From: CAVZRC01 sp963777695 | GTDB taxonomy: Bacteria > Planctomycetota > Planctomycetia > Isosphaerales > Isosphaeraceae | Direction: 5' to 3' | DNA: 64,000 nt | NCBI GenBank assembly: GCA_963777695.1 | Contig: CAVZRC010000005.1 | Location: forward strand, 682,001-746,000 | Shown: one piece after another, positions 1 through 9,849 of the stretch | Position numbering within the stretch: position 1 is the stretch's first letter | How the letters are laid out: each line of letters opens with the position of its first letter | Program-made: the position numbers and the translations under genes | The notes under the pieces: generated by a model | What the model saw: the letters and a program-made list of their open reading frames with translations, nothing else | The model's database searches: none | Told to the model about the DNA's origin: nothing

Positions 1-165
1 AGGCGACGGCCGGGCACCTTCTCGGCGGCCTTGCGGGCGATGGCCTGGATCGGCTCGACGTGTGGCGTGACCCAGGCGGCATAGTACTTCGTCAGGTCTC
101 GAGTCCGGCCGGTCTTGGGGTTGACGACCGAGTTGAAGCTGGAGTTGCGCGCCAGGAGCACTAAG
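1..165 (-). pseudogene. 3' part of gene split by IS element (continues past window edge)
   Basis: On the minus strand this stretch is open from the left target-duplication copy to the window edge. Joined to the 5' part at 1515-2106 with one copy of the 5-bp duplication removed, the frame continues without a stop: THSLVLLARNSSFN, then a region with KTGRTRDLTKYYAAWVTPH and ending at the edge with KVPGRR. So it is the downstream exon-like remainder of one gene, not an independent gene. The restored protein is at least about 250 residues and its C-terminus is outside the window. I do not recognise the family; its place right after a CHAT-STAND-WD40 gene suggests it is the partner of that protein. 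Confidence 0.75.
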
Positions 166-190
166 GACCGACGCGGAAATAAGTTCCCGG
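161..190. repeat. Left end of ISAzo13-type element: target duplication plus inverted repeat
   Basis: Bases 161-165 are ctaag, the same five bases found at 1515-1519 on the other side of the element. The element's left inverted repeat runs 166-190, starting gaccgacgcgg and ending ttcccgg, and matches the right repeat at 21 of 25 positions. Confidence 0.8.
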
Positions 191-1514
191 TTTCAATGGG
201 TCGTTGGGATGGCACGGTAGTTCCACTTGGGCAGATACTCGTCGAACACGATCTTCATGTCCTTCTTGAAGCCTTCGGCGTATTTCCGCCCCGTCTCGTA
301 GACCTTCTCCATGACCGCGACCACGACTCCCAACCCCTTGGCCGTCCGCGTCTTCTCCAGCAATCGCTTGACCGTCGCCACGCTGTCGAAGATCACCCCC
401 TGGCAGGCGCGGGTCACGTGCGGGAACAACCGACGCTCGATCGGGTTGTACTTCGAGCAGTAGGGCGGGTAGTGCGCCATCCGGATCTCTCGGCCCAGCC
501 GATCGGCCAGCTTCTGCAGATCCTCCTTGAACAGGTACTTGTCGGCGCTGTTGCTCCCGCCGCCGTCGCACAACAGGCAGATCGAATCCGCATCCGGGTA
601 GAGCGACCGACCGTAATTCTCCCACCACCAGGCGATGCTGTCGCAGGCGAACTCGGTCGTGTCGCGGCTCGTCCCCATGCTGAGGTAGCCGAAGTTCCGC
701 TTCAGGTCATAGAGCCCGTAGGGGATCACGACCCCGTCGGCGTAGCTGGGGAAGTCGTGGTCGTAAGCCAGCAACCCCTGGCGCGTATAGACCCGGCCGT
801 CGCGATAGAATGTCCCCAAGAGCTCCTTCTTCTTCGTATCGATGCTCAGGATCGGGTTCGGCGAGGCGAGGTAGTCCTGCTTGATCCGGGCGATGTTCTC
901 GAACTGGGCATTGCGATCCTCGTGTCCTCCCATGTCGAGGTACTTCTCGATCTGGCGGCGGCGATAGCCTTCGGCGTCGAGCAGCTGGCGGATGACCTGC
1001 TGGGAGACGTAGAGGTCCTTCTCCATCAGGGCCTCGACGATCTCGCGGGGCGTGAGGTCGGTCCAGATGACCTGCTCGCGCATCGGGTCACCCCCGGTGT
1101 GGTCCTCCAGGACGGCATGGAAACTCGGGAGCAGGTCCGGTAGGCTCTCGGTAGCCGGCTTGCGACCGCCGCCGGGCCTTCGGACGCGCTCGTCCGGGGC
1201 GATGTCCTCGAGGTCTTGGTCGGCGAGTTGTTGGAGATCCTGCTGGCCTTGTCGGACGGTCTTGGCGTCGCAGCCGAGCAAGGTGGTGATATAGAGGAGA
1301 CCACCATGCCCGAGCTTGGCCGCCTCGACAGCGGCGTAGCGGCGGCGGTCGTGCTCGCGAAGCGACCGGTAGAGGATCTGCATGGCGCGTTCGACATCCG
1401 GGGGATAGGGAAAGGCCACGGCCACGGCTTGGGACCTCCAATGGGGAAATCTGGCATATCCCCTACCATCCTTACAAGACTAGCCGATTCTGGGAAGTTA
1501 ATTCCGCGCCGGTC
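166..1514 (-). mobile_element. Complete ISAzo13-type insertion sequence, 1349 bp
   Basis: The element carries one transposase gene, is bounded by imperfect 25-bp inverted repeats (166-190 and 1490-1514, 21/25 identical), and is flanked by a 5-bp direct repeat ctaag (161-165 and 1515-1519). Deleting the element with one ctaag copy rejoins an open reading frame across the site, which is independent proof of the borders and of the duplication length. Intact transposase and clear ends suggest a recent insertion. Confidence 0.88.
193..1425 (-). CDS. ISAzo13-family DDE transposase
   Basis: This 410-residue protein is the transposase of the surrounding insertion sequence. The N-terminal ~90 residues resemble a helix-turn-helix DNA-binding region (TTLLGCDAKTVRQGQQDL, then a basic RRPGGGRK linker). 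The catalytic core shows an acidic triad in the expected order: Asp196 in ILSIDTKKKE, Asp287 in LLCDGGGSNS and Glu330 in KYNPIERRLFPHV. The DGGGSNS and YNPIE blocks are typical of the ISAzo13 group, often annotated in planctomycetes as Rhodopirellula transposase. The start is GTG at 1425; the stop lies just inside the left inverted repeat. The gene is intact, with no frameshift or internal stop, so the element may still be able to move. Confidence 0.92.
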   Translation of the reverse strand: MAVAFPYPPDVERAMQILYRSLREHDRRRYAAVEAAKLGHGGLLYITTLLGCDAKTVRQGQQDLQQLADQDLEDIAPDERVRRPGGGRKPATESLPDLLPSFHAVLEDHTGGDPMREQVIWTDLTPREIVEALMEKDLYVSQQVIRQLLDAEGYRRRQIEKYLDMGGHEDRNAQFENIARIKQDYLASPNPILSIDTKKKELLGTFYRDGRVYTRQGLLAYDHDFPSYADGVVIPYGLYDLKRNFGYLSMGTSRDTTEFACDSIAWWWENYGRSLYPDADSICLLCDGGGSNSADKYLFKEDLQKLADRLGREIRMAHYPPYCSKYNPIERRLFPHVTRACQGVIFDSVATVKRLLEKTRTAKGLGVVVAVMEKVYETGRKYAEGFKKDMKIVFDEYLPKWNYRAIPTTH

Positions 1515-1519
1515 CTAAG
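1490..1519. repeat. Right end of ISAzo13-type element: inverted repeat plus target duplication
   Basis: The right inverted repeat occupies 1490-1514 (ends gcgccggtc) and is followed by the second copy of the target duplication ctaag at 1515-1519. Confidence 0.8.
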
Positions 1520-2106
1520 CTGTGGGTGTCGTGCGACTCGACCTTCTTGTCCAGGTTGACGACCTCGACGTGAAGGGTGCAGCGTTGGACCTCGGTGATC
1601 CGCCGGGCCTGCTCGGGGATCAGAGACGGTAAGAGGTTGATCGTCTGCCCGACGCTTTCCATGTGCCCAAGTTCGACGGTCTTGATCGCCCGTGCCGAGA
1701 GCCCCTCGAGGAACGCCGTGACGCTGATCCTCTTCGGCTCGTACGACTCGTTCTTGACGGTCACGGTCAGCAATGGGTCGGTTTCTGGATCGAGCAGGTG
1801 GTAAACACCGGTGGGAATCGGTTTGAGCCGGATCGTCGTGACCACCCGCAGTCCTGTCGTTTCGGGCCCGAGCGGCACGCCCATTGTCTTCTGCGGGCCG
1901 GCCTGTCCCCTCTCCGCCTCAGTCCGCTCGGCGTCGCGACGCAGTTGCAGCTCGCGGAGCGTCTTCTTCGCCTCGGTCAGCTCCCGAAGGAGCGACTCGT
2001 CGGGGTCGGTGTCGTGGCGGGCATAGAGCGCGGCCACCATCCCGCGGACGAAGCGAATTTGCTGCTCGATTGCATGGTCCAGGGTGTTAGTCGGTGAGTG
2101 GCTCAT
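1515..2106 (-). pseudogene. 5' part of unknown gene interrupted by the IS; partner of CHAT-STAND gene
   Basis: The gene starts at ATG 2106 inside the stop codon of the CHAT-STAND-WD40 gene (4-bp ATGA overlap), so the two are translationally coupled. Residues 1-70 look like a helical, charged segment (ELTEAKKTLRELQLRRDAE); residues ~85-195 look beta-rich, like an immunoglobulin-type sandwich (LLTVTVKNESYEPKRISV and CTLHVEVVNLDKKVESHD). At codon 197-198 the native sequence stops: the last residues of the present reading frame (GPARN) are encoded by the inverted repeat of the insertion sequence. The rest of the gene is at 1-165 and beyond. I do not recognise the family. Function of the whole island may be lost or altered because of this break. 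Confidence 0.8.
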
Positions 2107-5100
2107 CTTTGTCTAGGGGATTCGTGGCTTTCGTGAGGCAGGACCGGGGACCTCGTGTCGTTAGGCAACCCGGATGACAGATCGACTGAAACACTCAGCA
2201 CCCAGGGTCTAGCGTCCCAGAGCAGCACATTGTCGCTCGAGTTGTATCCGCTGCCCCCGCAGGAAACCAATTGCAGGCCATCGGGCGAGAAGGCTACATC
2301 GTGTGCGTTGAAGGCGTGGCCACGCAATGTGATACGCAACTGCCCGGTCATAGGGTCCCAAAGACGAACGGACCCGTTGTAACCATCACTCTCGCCAAAA
2401 CCGGGCCCATCACTCGCTGTGGCCAGTGTCATTTCGTCCGGGGAAAACGCCATCGCGTTGACCGCGCCTCTCTCAGCAAGGATTGTGACCACCGGTTTTG
2501 CGAACGATATTGCGTCCATGTCCCAGATATCGATCGCTCCTGGGGGCTCGGCACGATCGGAAGGATCCTTCTCGACAGCGCCTCCGATAGCGAGTCGCCG
2601 CCCCGTTGGGGAAAAGGCAAGTGTATTGAGGTCGGTTGCCTTGCCGCTCAATGTCATCCAGTGATCGTCGGCTTTGCTGTTCAACCTGCGAATGAACGCG
2701 GATTTTGTATTGCCGATACAAGCGAGCCAGGTACGGTCTGGCGATACCGCCACGGACCTCAGACTGACGCCGCTCGGTCCCGAGAAGGCGGATGTCGGGG
2801 AAATGCTCTTGTCCGCGGATCCCAAGAAGATCACGTTCTTGTCGATCTGAAGTCCGACAGGTGGCTTGAAAGTGTTCTTGTAGAAGCCTTTCTGCGAATT
2901 AACGGCCCAGTCCGGCACCGTTGGCAGCACCGTTGGCCCGGCAGCAGCATCCCAAATTTTCAAGTACACATCGTGGACAGGATCGAAATTTGATATCTGG
3001 CTCCAAGAAATAATTCTAATATCGTTTCCTGAAAAATTAGTGCATAAAAAATCCTCTTTTCCATGTTCGTACAGCGTTCCATTCACTCGTGCCAACAAAT
3101 GACCTGTTTCCAGATCCCAAAGACTGAAATGGCTTGGTATATCCAGCTCTTGCATGGCGACAGCCAGTTTAGTGCCATCGGCAGAAAAATCCGCCGAGAC
3201 AAGATCTGACAAGGGGGGAGTAGGGAAGACCATTAAGGGTTTAAGACCGGATTGCGATTCCTCAGCCAGGATCGCAGGATGTTCGGCGAGAACGAATTTG
3301 AGGCCGTCCGGTGAAACGGAGACACAATTGCCAAGGAAGGTCGATTGAGTAACCTTTGGGACCATATGAACGACCGTAAAACGCACGCCGTGAGTTGCCA
3401 CGATGGTGCTTCCGTTGTTTGATAAACAAAGCTTGGTTATCGACTCTTTGCTCCCAGTCGTTGCGCCGAGGGCCCCAATGGGTATCGGATCGAGTGCTCT
3501 ACCGAGCCTGTAATCGAAACGATGTATGGCCGTGCCGTCACTCCAGAAGAGCTCCGGACGCACACGGGAAGCCGTCATGGCCGTAGCGTGTTTCACGGGT
3601 TCATTCGATATGACATCCGATCTCTTGTTGGTCTCTATGTTGAGCAACTGGAGAAGATGACCTTCCACAAACGAGATCAGCCCTCGACCGTCGGTGGAGA
3701 ACGCCAGAAACATCGGCTGGCCGAGGTCGATCAGTTCTCGCGGTGACTCTCCGTGCTCTGGACGCCAGGTCATCAATCGTCCACTCTTTTCCACCCATGC
3801 GACCTGAAGCAGAGGACCGGGTGCAACCGCGAGCAGTTCGGGCCGCGCCGGTATGCGACGCGGGCCGATCGTGACGTGACCGCGATTGGCCATGCGGTAC
3901 AAGTAGCGCCAGGCAAACTCCCGTTGCTCCGGTGGGCAGAGAAGGTCGTCGGTGAGAATTCGCAACGCCCCTTGCCGATCATTTCGCCATGTCGCTTCCA
4001 CGGTCGCGAGGTGACCGTTATAACCGCCAAGAACAGCGAGTTTCTTCTGTTGCAGCGCCTCTGCCTCGGCGAGCTTGGCAGCTCTCGCCGCTTTATCCGC
4101 ATCGACCGCCGATTTGTCCGCATCGACCTTGAGCGTGAAAAAAATCGCAGCCAGCAATGCGGCGACGAGAGTCCCTGCAATCATCCATCCGAACTGCTTC
4201 CGTCGCTTTACGCGCTCCTGTTCAAGCCGCTGTTTCTCATTGCGATCAGTCTCCCACGCGGCGGCCACTCTGGCCAGGGCGTCATGACCTAACCGGATGT
4301 ATGAACGTGCCTCATTCCCTTCGATTCGGAGTTTATCCTCACGCAGCAAGCGAACTGACTCGGCGGTTTCGAGCAGCTTCGCGAACGGCGTCACGGAGTC
4401 CCATTCGCTCTCCATGCTCTCGCGAGACATCATCCAGGTTGTCAGTGTGCCGTCGTTCTGTTTCTTGTGCAGTTGGATGAATAATGCCTTGAAAGCATCG
4501 CGATCCTTGGCGTTGAGTCGCATCGACCGCACAAGGGCATCTTCGGCGAACGCCCTGAGGCCACCTTCCACACCCTTAATGGCAACAAGGTCTTCCGGAG
4601 TGATGACCCTGTCTGAGCCCGGCTGCCTTTTTTTTCGCTCGTAGAGCTGGGTGCAGATGACCTGCACCAGTGGTAAGGTGCCGTCTTGGTTCTCCGTGCG
4701 CATGCGTCGGAGGTCGTTGGCGATCGACTCGGCAACTCCCTCGGCATAGTGAAACCCGTACTTCTCGCGAGGCGAGGGCTGGCCCGGGGCGAGTGGCGTC
4801 TCCAGGGTCGGCCGTATGATCGCCTCGATCAGGGCAGTCGTGGAGAAGTCGCGGAGCAGGTCGTCGCGCACGCCTGTCAGGTCGCGTCGTCCGGCGCGCA
4901 GGTGGTCCAACAAACGGCCGTAATACTCGGTCCGTAGCGAGATGATGAGCTTCACGTCGGCCCGCACGTCGACCACACGCTGGAGCATCCGCAGGGCATG
5001 GTTGCGGCTGGCGACTTCCTCGGATGTCTTGGCCAGCGTGAAGACCTCCTCGATCTGGTCGAACACCAGAACCAGGGCGTACGGCAATCGGTCCGCGATT

Positions 5101-6851
5101 CGAGCCAGGATGTCCGCGAATAGTCGAGACTCGCGCAGCAATGCCTCGCGGAGAGTGGCGAACTCGGCGGGCGCCCCGAGGGCCTCGTCGATCAGCAAGC
5201 GAAGGTTCACTGTCACCTGCTCGCCCTCCGGTGTCTTGTATTCGAGCATTCTCGACGTGGCGTCGAGCATGGCCTCGGCCGCCCCGCCGATCAGGTCCTT
5301 TGCGGGCTGGATGACCCGCATCGAGCCGTCAGACCGGCGTAGGAATTTGTAGCCGACGCACTTTTCCTCCAGGTAAGGAATGACGCCGGCACGCAGGAAT
5401 GAGCTCTTTCCTGTGCCGCTCTCACCGTGCAGGATCAGGATCTTTGTATCCGGCCGGTCGAGCGTCGCGGCGAACCGTACGACGTCGGCGTCGCGGCCGG
5501 TGAACAGGGCGCGGTCCGTCCAATCGTAGTAGGCCAGTGAGGGGTACGGCTCCTCGGGCAGTAAAGGCGGGTTGACCGGCCGCGGCGCGGGCGGCTTCTG
5601 CGGCGTTCGGCGGGCGAGTCGTCCCTTCCGTCGCCCCAGGGCCGCAGTCTCGCCCAGGGGAACTCCCGCGACGTGGCCGCTCTCTTGGATCGGCAAAGGC
5701 GCCGGGATGTCGGCGGCGCCGGCGCCGCACTGGACCTGGATCTCGGGTGGACAATGGGCGCCGTAGACCAGGCCCAAAGGCGCCGATTTTAGCCGTAGTC
5801 CGTGCAACAGCTCGCCGAGCGGCTTGCCCTCCCGCAGGAACCCCTGAAGGAAGTCCAGACCGAACTCGTTCGCGAAGTTGTCGATCGTCTGCCGCTCGGT
5901 GACGATCGCCCCGGTGAAGCCGAAAGTATGGTGGAGCGCTTCCACGAACGATCCGCCCGACCTGGCTTCGGCCGTCTGGCAGGCGTTAAGGAACGCTAGC
6001 ATCCCCTCGGGACGTTCGCGGTCTTCGAACCCGCTGAGCAAGCTCTTCAGGTCGGCGGGTGCAATCTTCTCATCCCCGAGCCGCAAGCAGAAATCGTCCG
6101 TCGTGTGCCCAAGCCAGTAAAGCAACTGGGGGTAGCCCGCCTCTATCGCCTCCTTCAGCCCGTCCATCGATCCGACCTTCGTCAGGCCTGCCTCGAGCAG
6201 GAACAGATCCAGCCGCTGCCTCTGATCGTCGTGCAGGCTCTTGTGAACGGTCGGGTCAATAACCACGATGACTCGTGGGTCACTCCAAAGCGGCACCCGC
6301 TTCAAGGGATCAACTCGCCGCCCGCTGGTCAGGTTGTAGCGGACCGACCAAAATGGCCGCCAGCGCTCGGTACACTGCACCGTCTGGAACGCGGCCTTGG
6401 TGGGCCGTTCATCGTAAACCAGGTTCCACGGCACCGAGAGGAAGTCCCGCGGGTCGGTCGCCAGTTCCTTGACCACGACCTCTAGACTGATCAGCCCCGA
6501 TTGCTTTCTCAAGTCTTCCAGCCAGCGCCGGACCTTGAGGGCCATGTCGTCCGCCTGCGGAAACAGATTGTTGTAGAGCCGGAAGCCGGCGTCCGCCAAC
6601 TCGAACGAAGGCTCCCATGGCGGGGGATCCTTCCCCGCTTTGTTCAGGGCGAACACCAACCTCTCCAACGCCTCGCGGCACGAGAGCTTTTTCGAAATCG
6701 ACGGGCCGGTCGTGGAGCGGTCGGCCGCCTGGCGCAACTCGGTAAGCTGCGTTCCGGAGATGACATAAGGCTTGAAGTACCCGCCGCGTGACGACCAAAC
6801 GAGCTCCACTTGGTCCGCCTGGGTGCCGACCTGGCAGACGACCTCGGACAT
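2103..6851 (-). CDS. CHAT protease-STAND NTPase-WD40 protein (putative conflict/defence regulator)
   Basis: A 1582-residue multidomain protein. Residues ~110-375 form a CHAT (caspase-like) domain with the expected dyad His249 (YWLGHTTD) and Cys291 (FLNACQTAE). Residues ~440-860 are a STAND/nSTAND1-type NTPase: Walker A at 475-484 (HGESGTGKSS), Walker B around 595-602 (LVFDQIEE), and a GHDAL winged-helix end near 855. A single transmembrane helix lies at ~888-907 followed by a heptad-like Ala/Lys coiled segment. Residues ~985-1582 contain WD40-type repeats (FSPDEMTLATAS, FSPDGLQLVSCG, LWD). By family knowledge such proteins couple ligand sensing by beta-propellers to NTPase oligomerisation and protease activation, as in bacterial defence or signalling. 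The frame is unbroken over 4.7 kb. Base composition of the propeller part (about 2950-3700) is clearly more AT-rich than neighbouring genes, hinting at transfer. Start ATG 6851 has a purine-rich aagggaaggga upstream. Confidence 0.85.
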   Translation of the reverse strand: MSEVVCQVGTQADQVELVWSSRGGYFKPYVISGTQLTELRQAADRSTTGPSISKKLSCREALERLVFALNKAGKDPPPWEPSFELADAGFRLYNNLFPQADDMALKVRRWLEDLRKQSGLISLEVVVKELATDPRDFLSVPWNLVYDERPTKAAFQTVQCTERWRPFWSVRYNLTSGRRVDPLKRVPLWSDPRVIVVIDPTVHKSLHDDQRQRLDLFLLEAGLTKVGSMDGLKEAIEAGYPQLLYWLGHTTDDFCLRLGDEKIAPADLKSLLSGFEDRERPEGMLAFLNACQTAEARSGGSFVEALHHTFGFTGAIVTERQTIDNFANEFGLDFLQGFLREGKPLGELLHGLRLKSAPLGLVYGAHCPPEIQVQCGAGAADIPAPLPIQESGHVAGVPLGETAALGRRKGRLARRTPQKPPAPRPVNPPLLPEEPYPSLAYYDWTDRALFTGRDADVVRFAATLDRPDTKILILHGESGTGKSSFLRAGVIPYLEEKCVGYKFLRRSDGSMRVIQPAKDLIGGAAEAMLDATSRMLEYKTPEGEQVTVNLRLLIDEALGAPAEFATLREALLRESRLFADILARIADRLPYALVLVFDQIEEVFTLAKTSEEVASRNHALRMLQRVVDVRADVKLIISLRTEYYGRLLDHLRAGRRDLTGVRDDLLRDFSTTALIEAIIRPTLETPLAPGQPSPREKYGFHYAEGVAESIANDLRRMRTENQDGTLPLVQVICTQLYERKKRQPGSDRVITPEDLVAIKGVEGGLRAFAEDALVRSMRLNAKDRDAFKALFIQLHKKQNDGTLTTWMMSRESMESEWDSVTPFAKLLETAESVRLLREDKLRIEGNEARSYIRLGHDALARVAAAWETDRNEKQRLEQERVKRRKQFGWMIAGTLVAALLAAIFFTLKVDADKSAVDADKAARAAKLAEAEALQQKKLAVLGGYNGHLATVEATWRNDRQGALRILTDDLLCPPEQREFAWRYLYRMANRGHVTIGPRRIPARPELLAVAPGPLLQVAWVEKSGRLMTWRPEHGESPRELIDLGQPMFLAFSTDGRGLISFVEGHLLQLLNIETNKRSDVISNEPVKHATAMTASRVRPELFWSDGTAIHRFDYRLGRALDPIPIGALGATTGSKESITKLCLSNNGSTIVATHGVRFTVVHMVPKVTQSTFLGNCVSVSPDGLKFVLAEHPAILAEESQSGLKPLMVFPTPPLSDLVSADFSADGTKLAVAMQELDIPSHFSLWDLETGHLLARVNGTLYEHGKEDFLCTNFSGNDIRIISWSQISNFDPVHDVYLKIWDAAAGPTVLPTVPDWAVNSQKGFYKNTFKPPVGLQIDKNVIFLGSADKSISPTSAFSGPSGVSLRSVAVSPDRTWLACIGNTKSAFIRRLNSKADDHWMTLSGKATDLNTLAFSPTGRRLAIGGAVEKDPSDRAEPPGAIDIWDMDAISFAKPVVTILAERGAVNAMAFSPDEMTLATASDGPGFGESDGYNGSVRLWDPMTGQLRITLRGHAFNAHDVAFSPDGLQLVSCGGSGYNSSDNVLLWDARPWVLSVSVDLSSGLPNDTRSPVLPHESHESPRQR

Positions 6852-7071
6852 GGATAAAGTCCCTTCCCTTGAGCCGCCGTGGCTCCGATTCGTGTGATGT
6901 CCTTCTCCATCGTACCGACATGTAGCTCGAAGAAGTAGTCTATTAAGCTTTTAAGATTCGACGCGATCGCCGGGGCGCGCTCGGAGAAGCGACCATGCCC
7001 TCGCCGCGGGTCCATTTGTACCCACGCCGCATCCTCCGACGGGCCGTCTGTCGATCCCGACGACCGGCCGA

Positions 7072-8553
7072 TCAGGCGAGCAGATCGACCCGGAGCCGCG
7101 CCGCCGGGTCGCCGAGCAGGACATAATTCCGGGCGTCATTGCACTCGACCCAGAGTGCGGCCATCTCGCTTGCCGGAGGCCGTGCCCCGGTGTAACTCGG
7201 GTCGTTGAGTAGGTTGAGGTGGGCCGAGGTGGAGGTGAACCGGTCGCTGAGATCCTTCGTCGCATGCCCCACCGGCTCGCCCTTCATGATCCGGCTGATC
7301 AGGCTGCGGAACGGCCGCACCCGCGGGCTGAGGCCCCGCGGCCGGATCGAGCAGCCCCAGGCCCTTTCGACGTGCCCGAAGACGGCGAGCGCCGGGCCGT
7401 TGGCGTGCGATAGTAGTTGCTGCGGGAGCGCCGCGACGAATGGCCGTCTGGCGATCGGCACCGGGCCTTTCCGCGATCGGCCCGGAACTGGTCGAAGGCC
7501 GGCGTACCGGCGCCGTGGCAGGCGAACAGGAAAGCAACCAGGCCGTGGAGCCGCGCGTCGTCGCCGATGTCGGAGGCCCTCATGCAGTGCTCCGAACGGG
7601 GTGGCACGCCCGGACCGGGCCAGTCCTGACAGAGCAGCGCACCTTGCTGAGCCAATTGGTTCTCGTGCCCGTTGGGCCACTCCAGCCCGTGCGAGGCGGT
7701 GAACAGGAACGCCGGCCGCCGGCCTGCTTCGGCGGCGTGAAGCGGCTCCAGCAGGTTGGCCCGCGTCGCGTCGGGGCCGCCGAGGCACCGGGATCGGAAG
7801 TGTCGCTGCTCGGCGATCGCCGGCAATGCCGCATCGTCTCCCGTCGCCGGGATGCCATCGAACAGCGGCTGGATCAGGCAGTCGGCGCTGAGTTGCGTCG
7901 CCCGGTCGGACCGGTTACGCGGAGCCCAGTAGAGGATCTCGCGGCGCGTTCGGCGCCGCCCGGGCCTTCTCGTAGGCGATCAGGCCCTCGACGTAGTGCC
8001 GATACTGCTCGGGCCGATCGAAGGCGATCCGGCCGACCGCGTAGTTCATGTCCAGGAGCGTCTGGAACTCGAACGAAATGATGTCCGGCCCGCCCACCAG
8101 GACGACGTAGTATGGCAGCCGGGTCGGTTCGACGTCTGCGAGGTGGGCCCCTTGCGAAGCAAGCCAATCCGCGAGCGATTGCCCGGGTTTGTAGTCGAGG
8201 ATCAGGCACCGATCGGCCGGGACGCGGGTGTGGTCGCGTCGATGGGCTACGAGCCGCTCGATCGCCTGACGGACCTCGTCCGGCGTCTCGGACGGGAGGA
8301 CCAGGGCCCAACCGGCTGTGGCTACATCGATTGGGTCGATGTCATCGGGAAGGCCGTGAAGGGGCCGCTTCAGCGCCTCCCAGAGCCGCCGGAGCAGCCC
8401 GACATCCTCGGCGGGTGGCGGCCCGCCGGCGTGCCGTGCGGCCTCCTCCTCGGTCATTGACGGCGCCGCGGGGAGCCCGGTGAGGGCATCGATGCCATTG
8501 AGATGAAGCCGACCGTCCTCGTCTGTGAACTTGGGGTCCATGGTCTCCGTCAT
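7072..8553 (-). CDS. Caspase-fold (C25/CHAT-like) peptidase, frame broken at two places
   Basis: Three consecutive reading frames together give one protein of about 495 residues. The N-terminal part (8553 to ~7940) starts MTETMDPKFTDEDGRLHLNG and contains PYYVVLVGGPDIISFEF; the frame then moves near 7940 (two bases missing in a CG-rich run) to one containing ASHGLEWPNG (His codon 7689-7691) and LFACHGAGTP (Cys codon 7518-7520), and again near 7465 to one with GHVERAWGCS and ending PAARLRVDLLA. A strand followed by His-Gly and a later hydrophobic strand ending in Ala-Cys-His/Gly is the clan CD dyad arrangement, as in gingipain-like and CHAT proteases; the GHVERAWG block also occurs in such proteins. 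It lies upstream of the CHAT-STAND gene on the same strand. Breaks are probably consensus errors, but real decay is possible. Confidence 0.65.
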
Positions 8554-8568
8554 TCCGAGTAGGCGAAG

Positions 8569-9803
8569 TTAATTGATTAGCATGTCATGCCCTCGTGCCG
8601 CTCCGGTCGCGAAATGGTTCAAGTCGATGTTGAAAAACGGGTCCACCTTCATTCCGTCGGGCCCGATGTGGATCAAGCGAACGTAGAACCGGCCGGCGTG
8701 GTCGAGCGTCGAGAGCAGCGAGTTGGTGACATACATACGCTTGCCATCGCCTGTCACGTGCATCATATTCGGCTGCACACAGGGGGCGACGGTGCTGAAG
8801 AGTCGGGGATGGTCGGGGTCGGAGACGTCCCACTGCTGGATCGTGTTGTCGCCGAAGCAGCTCACGTAGAGGTACTTGTCGTCGGGGCTCTGGCGGAGGT
8901 CGGCGGGCAGGCGCCGGTGTCGGCGACCTTCTTGAATTCGTACGAATCGCTGCCTTTCTCCCTGAAGAGCCAGATCGAGTTATCCAGCGCGCAGTTGGTG
9001 AACCCGTACTTGTTCTCCGGCTTGAGGCTCCATCGCACTTCCAGGGGAGCAAGGCCCGCCTTGCCGACCTGGAGCGGTCGGCGGCTCTTGAAGTCCCAGA
9101 CGACCAGTTCGCTGCCGAAGTCCTTCAGGTCCATCTGGGCCAGCGGCTTGTGGTAGTTGCGCAAGGGCGTGAAGCTGCTGCTGACCATCCGGTTCAGCGA
9201 CGGCTTGATCGCCACGTCGTAGCCGTACGGCGCCTTCTCGGGCTGATCGATCCGACGGATGAACTTGCCGTCATTGGTGAACTCGGCCATCCCCGCCGGC
9301 AGGCCGCCGCCGGCCGCGCCCAGGAAGCTGATCAGCATCCGGCCCGGCAGCGCGTAGTAGGTGTGAGGGCCGGACAGGCCGGAGACTTGCGGGATGTTCT
9401 CGAGCACCTTCTCAATCCGGGGCTTCGACGGGTCCGAGGCCACGTCCAGAATCCAGATCCGGCTCGAGAACAGGCCGCCCGCCCAGATCCTCGTCCGGTC
9501 GTCGGTGTAGCCCCAGTGGTGCGTCTCGTTCCCCTTCGTGCCCAGGTCCAGCGTGTTCAGGATGGTCCCGTACCGTGCGCTGTCGGGGTCCACGTCGATG
9601 ACCGCCACGAAATCATTGTCGTGCGCGTCGGCGTCAACGCAGAACACATAGAGGTATTTCTCCGGCCGGTCGAGCCGCTTGACAAAGGGCGATAGGCACG
9701 TCTCCGCCGATGCCATCGGCTCGGGGATCGCCGCGGAGACGGCCGCGATGAGCAGTGACAGGCCCAGGACCCGGCCTCCGCGATGCCTCGACAACCCGAC
9801 CAT
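8569..9803 (-). CDS. Selenium-binding protein (SBP56 / methanethiol oxidase family), frame broken
   Basis: About 411 residues once one base is restored. Start ATG 9803 follows a strong gaggagg-type ribosome site; an upstream in-frame start at 9839 is less likely. Residues 1-32 look like a signal peptide (LGLSLLIAAVSAAIPEPMASA), so the protein is probably exported. Family features include the repeated beta-propeller strands YLYVFCVDADAHDNDFV, HHWGYTDD, SGPHTYYALPGRML, GYDVAIKPSLNRMVSSSF and, after the break, DNTIQQWDVSDPDHPR. SBP56 proteins bind copper and several oxidise methanethiol. The frame breaks near 8905 at TGAC..PADLRQSPDD, where one C is missing; the downstream frame continues YLYVSCFGDNTIQQW. 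The gene ends 15 bp before the C25-like peptidase start, so co-transcription is possible though no functional link is obvious. Confidence 0.82.
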
Positions 9804-9849
9804 CGTTCGTCCTCCTCGCCTCGAGAATGATATGTGCAAGAAAGGGCCT

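Noticed and set aside
115..1143. 342-codon open frame on the plus strand opposite the transposase
   Set aside because: It lies wholly inside the intact transposase gene on the other strand and its composition (Val/Leu/Asp/Arg-rich, no motif) is typical of antisense frames in GC-rich genes.
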